A stretch of 10,654 bases of DNA from CAMAPP01 sp046153685. GTDB taxonomy: Bacteria; Pseudomonadota; Alphaproteobacteria; CADEGL01. Of this stretch, positions 1-7,391 are shown piece after piece. The stretch covers positions 1 through 10,654 of the forward strand of contig JBJXGH010000105.1 in NCBI GenBank assembly GCA_046153685.1, in the 5' to 3' direction. The notes beneath the pieces were generated by a model. The model searched no databases. It had not been told where the DNA came from and saw nothing but the letters and a program-made list of their open reading frames with translations. Made by a program: the position numbers and the translations under genes. The first letter of the stretch is position 1. Every line of letters begins with the position of its first letter.

Positions 1-2
1 CG

Positions 3-854
3 ATCCGGGAATTGGCCAAGGGTTTGGCGGCGCTGCCGTCCGAAAGGAAAATCGCCGAGGGCGAACGGCTGAGGGTGGCGCTCGAGGGGTTTCTCGCGCA
101 GCCCGCGCCGCCAGCGGGAGCGCTGGCCGTTGCCTTGCTCGACGGCCTTGGCCGCCGCCTCGAAGCCTTGAAAACGACGCTTCAGGCGGGCCCGGTCACG
201 CTGGAAACCTTGCCGCCGGAAATTCGCGACGACTGGGTGGCCGAAGATGGCCGCGCCCGGATCGAGGTGTTTCCCAAGGGCGACGCGCGCGACAACGCGG
301 TCCTGAAACGTTTTGCCGCCGCCGTCCGCGCGGCAACGCCGGAAATCTCGGGCTCCGCGCTGACATTCCAGGAGTCGAGCCGCACCGTATTGGACGCGTT
401 CAAGATGGCGGGCATCGCGGCGCTTGCCAGCATCGCGGTCTTGCTCATGGTTCTTTTGCGCCGCGCGGGCGACGTGCTGCTCGTTCTGGCTCCCCTCGGC
501 CTCGCGGCCATATTGACCGGAGCGACCATGGTTCTTGCCGGACTGCCGCTCAACTTCGCCAATATCATTGCATTGCCCCTTTTGCTTGGCGTGGGCGTCG
601 CTTTCGACATCTATTTCGTCATGGCCTGGCGCGCGGGACGCCGCGGACCGCTGCAATCCTCGCTCGCGCGCGCAGTGCTCTTCAGCGGCGCCACGACCGG
701 CTCCGCGTTCGGCTCGCTGGCCCTGTCATCCCATCCGGGCACGGCCAGCATGGGCGTGCTGTTGGCGATCATGCTGTTCTATGCGCTGCTGACGACGCTG
801 TTCGTGCTGCCGGCGCTCTTGGGGCCACCGCCGGCGGACCATACGTCGCGCTGA
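3..854 (+). CDS. hpnN: HpnN-type RND/MMPL hopanoid transporter, C-terminal part (5' end outside window)
   Basis: The frame is open to the left edge, so only about 283 C-terminal residues of a protein usually near 850-900 residues are seen. They cover the end of the second periplasmic domain and the last five transmembrane helices. The helices start near bases 400 (MAGIAALASIAVLLMVLL), 465, 545, 670 and 750. The stretch NFANIIALPLLLGVGV followed by FGSLALSSHPGTASMG is the pattern I know from HpnN, the inner-membrane RND protein that moves hopanoids to the outer membrane in hopanoid producers. The neighbouring HpnM-like gene supports this. A TTG at base 12 is not the true start, because coding continues upstream. 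The gene ends in TGA and converges on hpnM with a 47-bp gap that shows no clear hairpin terminator. A generic MMPL transporter is the alternative. Confidence 0.85.
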   Translation: MRELAKGLAALPSERKIAEGERLRVALEGFLAQPAPPAGALAVALLDGLGRRLEALKTTLQAGPVTLETLPPEIRDDWVAEDGRARIEVFPKGDARDNAVLKRFAAAVRAATPEISGSALTFQESSRTVLDAFKMAGIAALASIAVLLMVLLRRAGDVLLVLAPLGLAAILTGATMVLAGLPLNFANIIALPLLLGVGVAFDIYFVMAWRAGRRGPLQSSLARAVLFSGATTGSAFGSLALSSHPGTASMGVLLAIMLFYALLTTLFVLPALLGPPPADHTSR

Positions 855-901
855 TCCTTTGGTCTGGCCCAGGTACCGGCCCGCCACTCCCCGCCGACCC
901 G

Positions 902-1585
902 TCACCCCTTCGAGAGCGCCTCGATGCGCTGGTCGATCATGCGGATCAGGCCGTCGATGCCTTGACGCGAAAGCACGGAGCTAAATTCCGATCGACGGCG
1001 GACAACCTCGCTGGCGGTGCCGTCGAGATAGACATCGACGATGCGCCAGCCGCGCTCGTATTTTCGCATGAGATAGTTGAGCCTGAAGGAATCGCCGTCC
1101 GAGAGCACGAGACGCGTCTCGACCATGATGTTGTCGTTCGTCGCCCCGCTTTCCTTCTCGACCTCGAATTTCTCGCCGCTGAATGAGGAAAATTGCGCGG
1201 CGTAATTGGCGACGGTGAAGCGGTGAAATGCGTCGATCGCGCGCTGCTGCTGCTCGGGGTTGAGCTGGTTCCACTGCGGGCCGATGGCGATGCGGCCCAT
1301 GACCGCGAGATGGAAGGCTTTGTCGATTACCGGGTCGAGCTTGGCGTGGCGCCCTTGATAGCCGAGCTGCGGACCCTGCTTCATCACCTGGACGAGCGCC
1401 GTATAGAAGCCCTCGACAACCGCCTTGGGCGAAGCTTCCTGCGCATGAACCGGCCCCGCACATAGAACCGCGAACACAGCACTCGCGAACACGGCGCCGG
1501 CCAACGCAACAAGCGGCACGCCAAGCGCATGGACAAGGCGCTGCGTGATCGACGGGCCGAAACGGAGAAAAATTCTTGGCAGCAT
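902..1585 (-). CDS. hpnM: HpnM-like MlaC/Ttg2D-family periplasmic lipid-binding protein
   Basis: This is a 227-residue exported protein. Residues 1-48 form a rather long signal peptide with a hydrophobic core (VPLVALAGAVFASAVFAVLC) and a probable signal peptidase I cut after PVHA. The mature part has the MlaC/Ttg2D layout: an N-terminal helix (VVEGFYTALVQVMK), a helix-rich lid (LNPEQQQRAIDAFHRFTVANYAAQF) and a beta-rich part ending RGWRIVDVYLDG, a typical MlaC signature, followed by SEFSSVLSRQGIDGLIRMI. MlaC proteins carry lipids across the periplasm. HpnM is the version found with hopanoid genes, and the HpnN-like gene next door points to that role. The ATG at 1585 is preferred because it gives a sensible signal peptide, although its Shine-Dalgarno sequence is poor. 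The frame is open to 1717, but that would overlap the divergent ridA-like gene. Confidence 0.82.
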   Translation of the reverse strand: MLPRIFLRFGPSITQRLVHALGVPLVALAGAVFASAVFAVLCAGPVHAQEASPKAVVEGFYTALVQVMKQGPQLGYQGRHAKLDPVIDKAFHLAVMGRIAIGPQWNQLNPEQQQRAIDAFHRFTVANYAAQFSSFSGEKFEVEKESGATNDNIMVETRLVLSDGDSFRLNYLMRKYERGWRIVDVYLDGTASEVVRRRSEFSSVLSRQGIDGLIRMIDQRIEALSKG

Positions 1586-1630
1586 GGGCAAGCTCGGTAC
1601 AGGATGCCAGAGAGCATCAAAAACGTCAGC

Positions 1631-1660
1631 AATCTTTCGCAATCCTAACCCAGAAAGATT
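1631..1660. repeat. Perfect 8-bp inverted repeat, candidate operator
   Basis: AATCTTTC at 1631-1638 is mirrored exactly by GAAAGATT at 1653-1660, with a 14-base spacer. The arm centres are 22 bases apart, about two helical turns, which suits a dimeric regulator binding one face of the DNA. No T-run follows on either strand, so it is not an intrinsic terminator. Its place in the hpnM/ridA divergent spacer suggests an operator. That is inference from geometry, and no known binding consensus was recognised. Confidence 0.45.
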
Positions 1661-1694
1661 CGACCTCACGAGAGCCCCGACCGCCCGAAAACAT

Positions 1695-1698
1695 GGAG
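1695..1698 (+). promoter_or_regulatory. Ribosome binding site that decides the Rid-family start
   Basis: GGAG lies 6 bases before the ATG at 1705. The in-frame ATG at 1693 overlaps this site and has no comparable sequence upstream, so 1705 is taken as the start. Confidence 0.55.
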
Positions 1699-1704
1699 AC
1701 CGCC

Positions 1705-2175
1705 ATGGCCATCGCACGCGTAATCAGCAAGCGGATAAACGAGCCGAAGGGCAGATTTTCCAACGCCCTGCGGGTGGGCGACCTTCTGTTCATTTCCGGC
1801 CAAACCGGTCGCCTGCCCGACGGCGCCATCGGCTGCAAGGGCGATGTCGTGGGTCAGACCCGGCTCGCGCTCAGCCGCATCCAGGCGCTGTGCGAGGCCG
1901 CCGGAGCAAGAATGACGGACATCCTGCGCCTCGGCATCTTCTCCGTGCAGATCGCCGATCTCGACAAGATCTATTCCCTTTGGGACGAGTTTTTCCCCGG
2001 CCCGCCTTACCCGACGGATACGTTTATCGGCAATGTCCGCCTGGCGGATCCCGAGCTTCTGGTCGAAATCGAGGCGACCGTCGCCATTCCCAAGCGCGCA
2101 GCAAAGGCACCAAGTGCATCGCGAAAGGCACCGGCGGCCCGCACGAAGGCCAGGACGCGACGCGCGAGACGCTAA
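1705..2175 (+). CDS. Rid-family (YjgF/YER057c/UK114) protein with basic C-terminal tail, non-archetypal active site
   Basis: The protein has 156 residues. Residues 1-130 match the Rid fold: RFSNALRVGDLLFISGQ (17-33), QTRLALSRIQALCEAAG (51-67), the TDILRLGIFSVQIADLDKIYSLWDEFF region (71-97) and LVEIEATVAI (119-128). Archetypal RidA hydrolyses reactive enamine/imine intermediates such as 2-aminoacrylate, using an Arg in a P-A-R motif and a Tyr near the N-terminus. Here the corresponding positions read P103-T104-D105 and Phe18, so the imine-deaminase Arg and Tyr are missing. This places it with the Rid subgroups that lack the Arg, whose activities are poorly known. Residues 130-156 are an Ala/Lys/Arg-rich tail absent from typical members of about 125-130 residues. 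It ends convergently with the alpha/beta-barrel gene, and the two stop codons share bases 2173-2174. Confidence 0.87.
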   Translation: MAIARVISKRINEPKGRFSNALRVGDLLFISGQTGRLPDGAIGCKGDVVGQTRLALSRIQALCEAAGARMTDILRLGIFSVQIADLDKIYSLWDEFFPGPPYPTDTFIGNVRLADPELLVEIEATVAIPKRAAKAPSASRKAPAARTKARTRRARR

Positions 2176-2462
2176 GCCAGCTTGGCCGCGACGTCGAAAT
2201 AGCTCCAGCTCGGCGCGTCGGCGTAATAGGGCTCGAAACTCCTCAGCGCATCCTTCACGTCCGCGCGCCCCTCATTGGCCGCCATCTTGGCCTCGTCTTC
2301 CCAGATCGTGACCGACATTGCCTTTCCGGATTCGCGGTCGACCAGAAGATACATCGCCTCGAGCCCCCGCCCCTTGAAATTGGCGGCATAGCCCGGCCAA
2401 CGCCGCGCCGCCTCGTCGATCGCCTCCGCCTTGAGCGTCACGCGCATGACTCGTCCCTTCAT
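2172..2462 (-). CDS. Small dimeric alpha/beta-barrel (ABM-like) protein
   Basis: This 96-residue protein has the ferredoxin-like layout of the antibiotic biosynthesis monooxygenase (ABM)/dimeric alpha/beta-barrel superfamily. It has a first strand (MRVTLKAEAIDEAARRW, from residue 6), a Gly-containing turn, a second strand with the familiar LEAMYLLVDRESGKAMSVTI pattern (residues 34-53), then WEDEAKMAANE and a last strand (SWSYFDVAAKL). Members range from heme- or quinol-modifying oxygenases to proteins with no known reaction, so no substrate is proposed. The ATG at 2462 has a strong AGGAGG 5 bases upstream. A longer in-frame start at 2525 would overlap the deacetylase and has no better site. 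It is the last gene of the minus-strand operon, 22 bp after the deacetylase stop. Confidence 0.75.
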   Translation of the reverse strand: MKGRVMRVTLKAEAIDEAARRWPGYAANFKGRGLEAMYLLVDRESGKAMSVTIWEDEAKMAANEGRADVKDALRSFEPYYADAPSWSYFDVAAKLA

Positions 2463-2467
2463 TTTCG

Positions 2468-2475
2468 CCTCCTCT
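2468..2475 (-). promoter_or_regulatory. Strong Shine-Dalgarno sequence for the alpha/beta-barrel gene
   Basis: Read on the minus strand the bases are AGAGGAGG, ending 5 bases before the ATG at 2462. This is one of the two best ribosome binding sites in the window and fixes the start. Confidence 0.75.
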
Positions 2476-2484
2476 TTCGCCGCG

Positions 2485-3381
2485 TCATGCGGCATGTGCC
2501 TTGGCCCAGCGCACCACGTCGGCATGCGTGGCGAACCAAACGCCCGGTTTTGATTTGGCGTGCCGCACGATCTCGTCGAGAATCCAGATGCGCGAGCGAT
2601 AGCCGATGACGTGCGGATGCATGGTCAATTGAAAGACCCCGCCCTCCTCGTAAGCCATGTCGAATTCACGCCGGAAGATATCGAACACGGCCTCTGGCGC
2701 GGTGTAGGGCCTCTGGGACGACGCGCGATTCATGAAAAAATAGGGAGCATCGTCACGGATCCATTCGACGGGCAGCTCAATCACGCCGGTGGGCTTGCCG
2801 TCGAGCAGCAATTCGTAGCAGTCGTCGTCCGCCATCAACGAGGAATCGTAGAGCAGACCCATGTCCCGCTCGATCCCCAGGGTATGGGGGGTGAAATCCC
2901 AAGACGGCGTGCGCACGCCGACCGGCCGCTGGCCGGACACGGACTCGAGCGTGTCGGCCGATCGCAGCATCAACTCGCGCTCGGCCGCCGGCGGTAGGGC
3001 TGAATTGAATTCGTGAATCCAACCGTGGATGCCGATTTCGTGACCTTCGGCGACGATGCGGCGCTGTTCCTCGGGGTGTAGCAACGCGGACACCGCCGGA
3101 ACGTAGAACGACGCCGGCACGCCGTGACGCGCCAAGACCGCCAAAATGCGCGGCACGCCCACGCGCGAGCCATACTCGCCCCAGGCCAGGCGGCCGATGG
3201 AATGGCCGCCATCGCGCAAATCGCTCGTCTCGTGATCGGAATCGAACGACAGCGCGACTGCGCAGCGCGCGCCACCCCTCCAAGCCGGAGGCGCAAGCCT
3301 GCGCCCGGCGCGCACGCGCTCGACGATTCGGCGCCAGCGTTCTTCCGGCCATTGCCATGGCTGCATCTCGGATTCGTCCAT
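2485..3381 (-). CDS. Cytoplasmic polysaccharide deacetylase-family (NodB/CE4, HpPgdA-like) hydrolase
   Basis: The protein has 298 residues and one NodB-type domain. Visible motifs are SFDSDHE (45-51, metal-binding and catalytic Asp residues in a D-x-D-x-E form), GEYGSRVGVPRIL (about 68-80), GHEIGIHGWIH (113-123, the two metal His), GVRTPSWDF (155-163), YDSSLMADD (178-186) and TMHPHVIG (253-260). This pattern fits the branch with Helicobacter pylori PgdA, related to PuuE-type allantoinases. There is no signal peptide or membrane segment, so a small cytoplasmic amide or ureide substrate is at least as likely as a glycan (inference). Two in-frame ATGs occur. The one at 3381 is chosen because AGGAGG lies 6 bases upstream, while the ATG at 3387 abuts it. 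The MFS stop codon overlaps that site, so the two genes are probably translationally coupled. Confidence 0.85.
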   Translation of the reverse strand: MDESEMQPWQWPEERWRRIVERVRAGRRLAPPAWRGGARCAVALSFDSDHETSDLRDGGHSIGRLAWGEYGSRVGVPRILAVLARHGVPASFYVPAVSALLHPEEQRRIVAEGHEIGIHGWIHEFNSALPPAAERELMLRSADTLESVSGQRPVGVRTPSWDFTPHTLGIERDMGLLYDSSLMADDDCYELLLDGKPTGVIELPVEWIRDDAPYFFMNRASSQRPYTAPEAVFDIFRREFDMAYEEGGVFQLTMHPHVIGYRSRIWILDEIVRHAKSKPGVWFATHADVVRWAKAHAA

Positions 3382-3387
3382 CTCCAT

Positions 3388-3394
3388 CCTCCTA
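3388..3394 (-). promoter_or_regulatory. Stop codon and ribosome binding site overlap (MFS/deacetylase junction)
   Basis: On the minus strand TAGGAGG combines the TAG stop of the MFS gene (3394-3392) with an AGGAGG Shine-Dalgarno sequence for the ATG at 3381. Ribosomes ending the transporter sit on the start site of the deacetylase, which suggests coupling. Confidence 0.7.
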
Positions 3395-4921
3395 GCTATC
3401 CGCGGTCTCGGTCGCCGTTTTCGCCTTCGGCATGCGCACGAACACCGCGAGCGGCAATACCGCAAGCGTCGCGACGGCGATCAAAAGAAAGCTGTTGTTG
3501 TATGCGATCATGGCCGATTGCCGCAGCACTTCGGCATCCAGGGAGGCGAGATGCTCGGCCGGATTGGGCGCCGCGCCATGGCGAAAAACCGAGCCGAAAA
3601 CCGAAATCTGCGCGCCCAATTCCTCGCGGTTGATCTTGATGCTGCGCGTCAGCACGTTGAAGATCGCCGCCGTGCCGGTCGCGGTGCCAAGCGTCATCAT
3701 GAGGAAAAACATCGCCGATCCGTCGTCGCGCAGTCGCGCCGGCAAGGTCGAAAACGCCATCATGGCAATGGGAATGAAGGCAATGCCGGAACATACGCCT
3801 TGAAGGAAGATCGTGAACGCCACGTCCGTGCCGCGAATATCGAGCGTCCACCGCGACATGCTCCAGGCCGAGGCCACTTGGAACAGAAAGCCGACGACGA
3901 AGGACAGGCGCACATCGATCCGGTCGATCACCGGCGCCAAGACCAACATGCTGAGGATGAGGCCCGCCGCGCGCCAGCCGAGATAATAACCCGAATCGAC
4001 GATGGTGTAACCGCCGAGTGTTTGCAGCAGGACGGGAACCATGAACATCTGGAGGAAGTTGAGCGCGCCGAAGACGAAGATGAGCGCGGCGCCGATCGCG
4101 TAATTGCGATCGGCGAACAGGGCGCGATCGACGAACGGTCTCCGCGCCAAGGCGGTGTGGGCGACAAACAGATAGAAGGCGATCGCCGCCACCGCGATCT
4201 CGATCACGATCTCGGTCGAATCGAACCAGTCGAGACGCTCGCCGCGATTGAGCGCGAGCTGCATCGCCGAAATCGCGACGACCATGGCGCCGAAGCCGAC
4301 GAAGCCAAGATGCCGACCGCGATCGGGCGGCACATCCGGCACGAAAGCCCAACACATGACAAAGGCCATCGCGCTCGCGGGCACGGTGAGGAAGAACAGC
4401 CACGGCCAGCCATGGGCTTCGACCAGGAGGCCGCCGATATAGGGTCCGAACAGCGCGCCCGAAACCGAGCCCAAGCTCCAGACGCCGACGGCGAAGCCCT
4501 GCTTTTCTCGCGCAAAGCAGTCGAGCACGATCGCCTGTCCAAGCGGCGACAAGGGCGCGCTGAACATGCCTTGAAGCGTGCGAAAGAGCACCACCTGGGG
4601 CAACGAGGTGGCGAAGCCGCACATCAATGTCGCGATCGTGAAGCCGGCGGCCGAAATCAAATAGAACCGCTTGCGCCCGAACCTCGTGGCAAGCCAGCCC
4701 GAAAACGCGGTCGCCACCGTCGTGCCGATGACGAACGACGTCAGCATCCAGGCCATTTGATCGGGCGCGGCCGAGAACGCGCCCTGCATGTACGGCAGCG
4801 CCCCGCCCGATACGGCAAGGGTCAGAACTTGGGACGCCGAGCCGAATGTCGCGGCAAGGAAGGCTAGCCAGCGCCTGGAACCGGTGATCGCCTGCGTCGG
4901 CCGCAGCGATATGTCGGTCAT
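3392..4921 (-). CDS. MFS transporter, DHA2 (EmrB/QacA-like) 14-helix type
   Basis: This is a 509-residue, very hydrophobic inner-membrane protein. Its length fits the 14-helix DHA2 group of proton-driven exporters. Motif A is seen as GWLATRFGRKRF (75-86), followed by RTLQGMFSAPLSPLGQ (114-129) and a motif C-like GSVSGALFGPYIGGLL (151-166), which marks antiporters. DHA2 proteins such as EmrB often work with a membrane-fusion partner, but no EmrA-like gene is present here. It sits between a dehydrogenase (28 bp upstream) and a deacetylase (10 bp downstream) in the same operon. It may therefore move a metabolite of that pathway rather than drugs (inference from position). The ATG at 4921 has only a weak G-rich site upstream. 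The direction of transport cannot be told from sequence. Confidence 0.88.
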   Translation of the reverse strand: MTDISLRPTQAITGSRRWLAFLAATFGSASQVLTLAVSGGALPYMQGAFSAAPDQMAWMLTSFVIGTTVATAFSGWLATRFGRKRFYLISAAGFTIATLMCGFATSLPQVVLFRTLQGMFSAPLSPLGQAIVLDCFAREKQGFAVGVWSLGSVSGALFGPYIGGLLVEAHGWPWLFFLTVPASAMAFVMCWAFVPDVPPDRGRHLGFVGFGAMVVAISAMQLALNRGERLDWFDSTEIVIEIAVAAIAFYLFVAHTALARRPFVDRALFADRNYAIGAALIFVFGALNFLQMFMVPVLLQTLGGYTIVDSGYYLGWRAAGLILSMLVLAPVIDRIDVRLSFVVGFLFQVASAWSMSRWTLDIRGTDVAFTIFLQGVCSGIAFIPIAMMAFSTLPARLRDDGSAMFFLMMTLGTATGTAAIFNVLTRSIKINREELGAQISVFGSVFRHGAAPNPAEHLASLDAEVLRQSAMIAYNNSFLLIAVATLAVLPLAVFVRMPKAKTATETADS

Positions 4922-4949
4922 GGTGCCACTTCGTCCCCCGCCCTCGGCG

Positions 4950-7391
4950 TCAGGCTCGAAGACGCACGTTGTCGGGATCGTATGGGCTTTCCTCGACGAC
5001 GCGCGCGGGATAATTCCGCCCCAGCATTTTGATCGTAAGCGCGCGCCCGGTCTGGGCGTATTCGGGCCGCACGAAGGCCAGCGCGATCTGGGTTTTGAAA
5101 TGCACCGAATAGCCCCCGCCCGTCGCGCGGCCCACGATTTTGTCGCCGGCCCAAATCGATTCCACCCCCCAAGGATCGGCGTCTTCCGGCCCCTCGATCA
5201 AGAGCGTCACGAGTTGCCACGCCAATTTTCCGCGCCGCTCGGCAAGCGCGGCCCGGCCGACGAAATCGCAATTCTTATCCAGGCGCACGAAGCGATCGAT
5301 GCCGCTTTCCCAGGCCGTGACTTCCTTCGACAGCTCCGAGCCCCAGCCGCGATAGGTTTTTTCGAGGCGCAGCCAGTTCATCGCGCGCATCCCGGTCAAT
5401 GCCATGCCATGGGGTCTGCCCGCCTCCATCAAGAGATCGAATAAATGATTCTGGTATTCGACCGGATGGTGAATCTCCCAGCCGAGCTCGCCCACGTAGT
5501 TGACGCGCATCAAACGGACGGGCGCCATCCCGACCGAGGCATGCCTGCCGGTGAGCCAGGGGAAGGCGGCGTTCGAAAGCGCGACGCCATCGACGAGCGG
5601 CGCCAAGACCTCGCGCGCCTTGGGCCCCGCGACGACAAATACGCCGAACTGGGTGGTCACGCGCTGGAGCGAGACCGAGCCGTTCTTGGGCACGGAGCGC
5701 CCCAGATAATCCCAGTCGTAACTCTCCGCCGCCCCGCCGCCCACGAGATACAGCGCCTCCGGACCATCGCGCATGATGGTGAATTCCGAACGCACCCCGC
5801 CGCGCGCGGTGCAGGCGTGCGCGAGTTGGATGCGCCCATCCTTCTGCGGCAGCTTGTTCGCGAGCAGCGAGTCGAGCCAATCGTTCACCCCAGGGCCCGA
5901 GGCGAGATATTTGGCGAAACTCGAGGCCTCGATGAGCCCGACATTCGACCGTATCGCCTCGGCCTCGGCCTTCACATACGGCCACCAATTCCCGCGCCGG
6001 AACGACCATTGCTCGCGAAATGCCGGATCGTCCGCGGGGCCGAAGAAGTTCGGCCGTTCCCAGCCGAAGCGCTGGCCGAACACCGCGCCGCGGGCCTTCA
6101 GCCGGTCGTAACTCGGCCAGGTGCGCAAGGGCCGCGCGGCGGGACGCTCTTCGTCGGGGTAATGGAGAACGAAGATATGCTCGTAGGCTTCCTCGTTCTT
6201 CTTCACGGCGTAAGGCCGGGTCGCCCAGGCACCGAAACGCCGAGGATCGACGGCCAGCATGTCGATCTCGGCCTCGCCCGCGACGATCGTTTGGGCGAGA
6301 TATTTTCCCGCCCCGCCCGCCGCCGTGATGCCGAACGAGAAACCCTCGGCGAAGAAGAAATTCTTGAGCCCCGGCGCGCGCCCCAGGAGGGGATTGCCGT
6401 CCGGGGTGTAGCAGATGGGGCCGTTATAAACCGTCTTCACCCCGCCCTTCTCGAAGCACGGCATGCGGTGGAAGGCTTCCTGAATGTGCCATTCCAGGCG
6501 GTCGAGATCGGGCGGGAGCAAATGGGCGCGGAAGCCTTCAGGTACCCCGTGCACGCCCCAGGCGGGCGCGCCGCGCTCGTACGGGCCGAGGATGAGGCCG
6601 CCGCGCTCCTCGCGCATATACCACCGCGCGTCGGCGTCGCGCAGGACGGGATGTTCGGGCTTGCCCGATTTGCGCCAGGCGACGATTTCCGGAATCTCGC
6701 CGGTCACGATGTATTGGTGTTCGACGGGGATCGCGGGAATCGAAAGACCGACCATCGCCGCCGTGCGCTGGGCGTGATTGCCGGTGGCGGCGATCACGAC
6801 CTCGCAGGCGATTTCGCCCTTGTTCGTGGCGATGCGCCATTCGCCCGTTGCCGCGCGCGCGATCGCGTTCACCTCGGTCTGGCGATAAATCGTGGCGCCG
6901 CCCTTGCGCGCGGCATCGGCCAGCAGAAGTGTGATGTCGGCGGCATTGACATAGCCATCCGTGGGATGGAACAGCGATCCCTCAAGGCCCTCGACGTTCA
7001 CCAGCGGGAAGCGGTCCTTGATGTCCTGGGGCGACCACCATTCGTACGGCACGCCGATCGCATCCGCCGTCGTGGCGTAGGTCTGAAACTCGTCCATGCG
7101 CTCGGGCGTGCGCGCCATGCGCAGATTGCCCACGCGCTTAAAACCCACATCGCGGCCGAATTCGGCGGCAAGGCGCGTGTAAAGATCGATCGAGTAGAGA
7201 TGCATCTGCCCCGTTGCATATGACATGTTGAAGAGCGGCAAGAGACCGGCCGCGTGCCAGGTCGAGCCCTCGGTCAACTCGCCGCGTTCGAGCAGGACGA
7301 CATCGGACCAGCCAGCAGCGGTCAGATGGTAGAGAATCGAGCAGCCGACCGCGCCACCTCCGATCACCACCGCGCGTGCGTGCGATTTCAT
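4950..7391 (-). CDS. FAD-dependent oxidoreductase-GcvT two-domain protein (dimethylglycine/sarcosine dehydrogenase family)
   Basis: The 813-residue protein matches the two-domain DMGDH/SARDH family. The N-terminal DAO-type FAD domain has the Rossmann motif GGGAVG (11-16) and STWHAAGL (43-50). His46 is the residue that carries covalent FAD in dimethylglycine and sarcosine dehydrogenases. A short FAO-type linker follows (RFGWERPNFF region), then the folate-binding GcvT-like part (SFAKYLASGPG, GGVRSEFTIM, RVNYVGELGWEIH, RLEKTYRGWGSELS) and a C-terminal GcvT barrel ending YDPDNVRLRA. The family oxidises N-methyl groups and hands the formaldehyde-level carbon to tetrahydrofolate. The exact substrate (dimethylglycine, sarcosine or another N-methyl amino acid) is not readable. 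It is probably cytoplasmic, with no signal peptide. The ATG at 7391 is preferred over 7424 because it sits just before the Rossmann strand. It is the first gene of the minus-strand operon. Confidence 0.9.
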   Translation of the reverse strand: MKSHARAVVIGGGAVGCSILYHLTAAGWSDVVLLERGELTEGSTWHAAGLLPLFNMSYATGQMHLYSIDLYTRLAAEFGRDVGFKRVGNLRMARTPERMDEFQTYATTADAIGVPYEWWSPQDIKDRFPLVNVEGLEGSLFHPTDGYVNAADITLLLADAARKGGATIYRQTEVNAIARAATGEWRIATNKGEIACEVVIAATGNHAQRTAAMVGLSIPAIPVEHQYIVTGEIPEIVAWRKSGKPEHPVLRDADARWYMREERGGLILGPYERGAPAWGVHGVPEGFRAHLLPPDLDRLEWHIQEAFHRMPCFEKGGVKTVYNGPICYTPDGNPLLGRAPGLKNFFFAEGFSFGITAAGGAGKYLAQTIVAGEAEIDMLAVDPRRFGAWATRPYAVKKNEEAYEHIFVLHYPDEERPAARPLRTWPSYDRLKARGAVFGQRFGWERPNFFGPADDPAFREQWSFRRGNWWPYVKAEAEAIRSNVGLIEASSFAKYLASGPGVNDWLDSLLANKLPQKDGRIQLAHACTARGGVRSEFTIMRDGPEALYLVGGGAAESYDWDYLGRSVPKNGSVSLQRVTTQFGVFVVAGPKAREVLAPLVDGVALSNAAFPWLTGRHASVGMAPVRLMRVNYVGELGWEIHHPVEYQNHLFDLLMEAGRPHGMALTGMRAMNWLRLEKTYRGWGSELSKEVTAWESGIDRFVRLDKNCDFVGRAALAERRGKLAWQLVTLLIEGPEDADPWGVESIWAGDKIVGRATGGGYSVHFKTQIALAFVRPEYAQTGRALTIKMLGRNYPARVVEESPYDPDNVRLRA

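Larger units (their letters stand above)
1586..1704. promoter_or_regulatory. Divergent promoter region between hpnM and the Rid-family gene
   Basis: This 119-bp spacer lies between two divergently read genes, so it should hold both promoters. It is clearly more AT-rich than its surroundings between about 1610 and 1665. I cannot assign convincing -35/-10 pairs. A perfect inverted repeat, listed separately, lies near the middle. Confidence 0.5.

Noticed and set aside
855..901. Possible bidirectional terminator between convergent hpnN and hpnM (GGCC...GGTACC...GGCC)
   Set aside because: The pairing is short and built from self-palindromic pieces, and no T-run follows on either strand.
2101..2172. 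Frameshift suspicion for the Ala/Lys/Arg-rich tail of the Rid protein
   Set aside because: No alternative frame restores a typical short C-terminus, and the tail ends at a stop that interlocks neatly with the convergent gene. It remains only something to compare in orthologues.
1545..2609. 354-codon plus-strand frame across hpnM, the Rid gene and the barrel gene
   Set aside because: It runs over three supported genes in the wrong frame, and its product has no recognisable domain.
3518..4867. 449-codon plus-strand frame antisense to the MFS gene
   Set aside because: Its product is charged, repetitive in Arg/His/Gly/Glu and lacks family motifs, while the opposite strand encodes a clear 14-helix transporter.
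5445..7223. 592-codon open frame on the plus strand antisense to the dehydrogenase gene
   Set aside because: It mirrors the well-supported FAD/GcvT gene. Its Arg/His/Ala-rich product shows no domain, and long antisense frames are expected at high GC.
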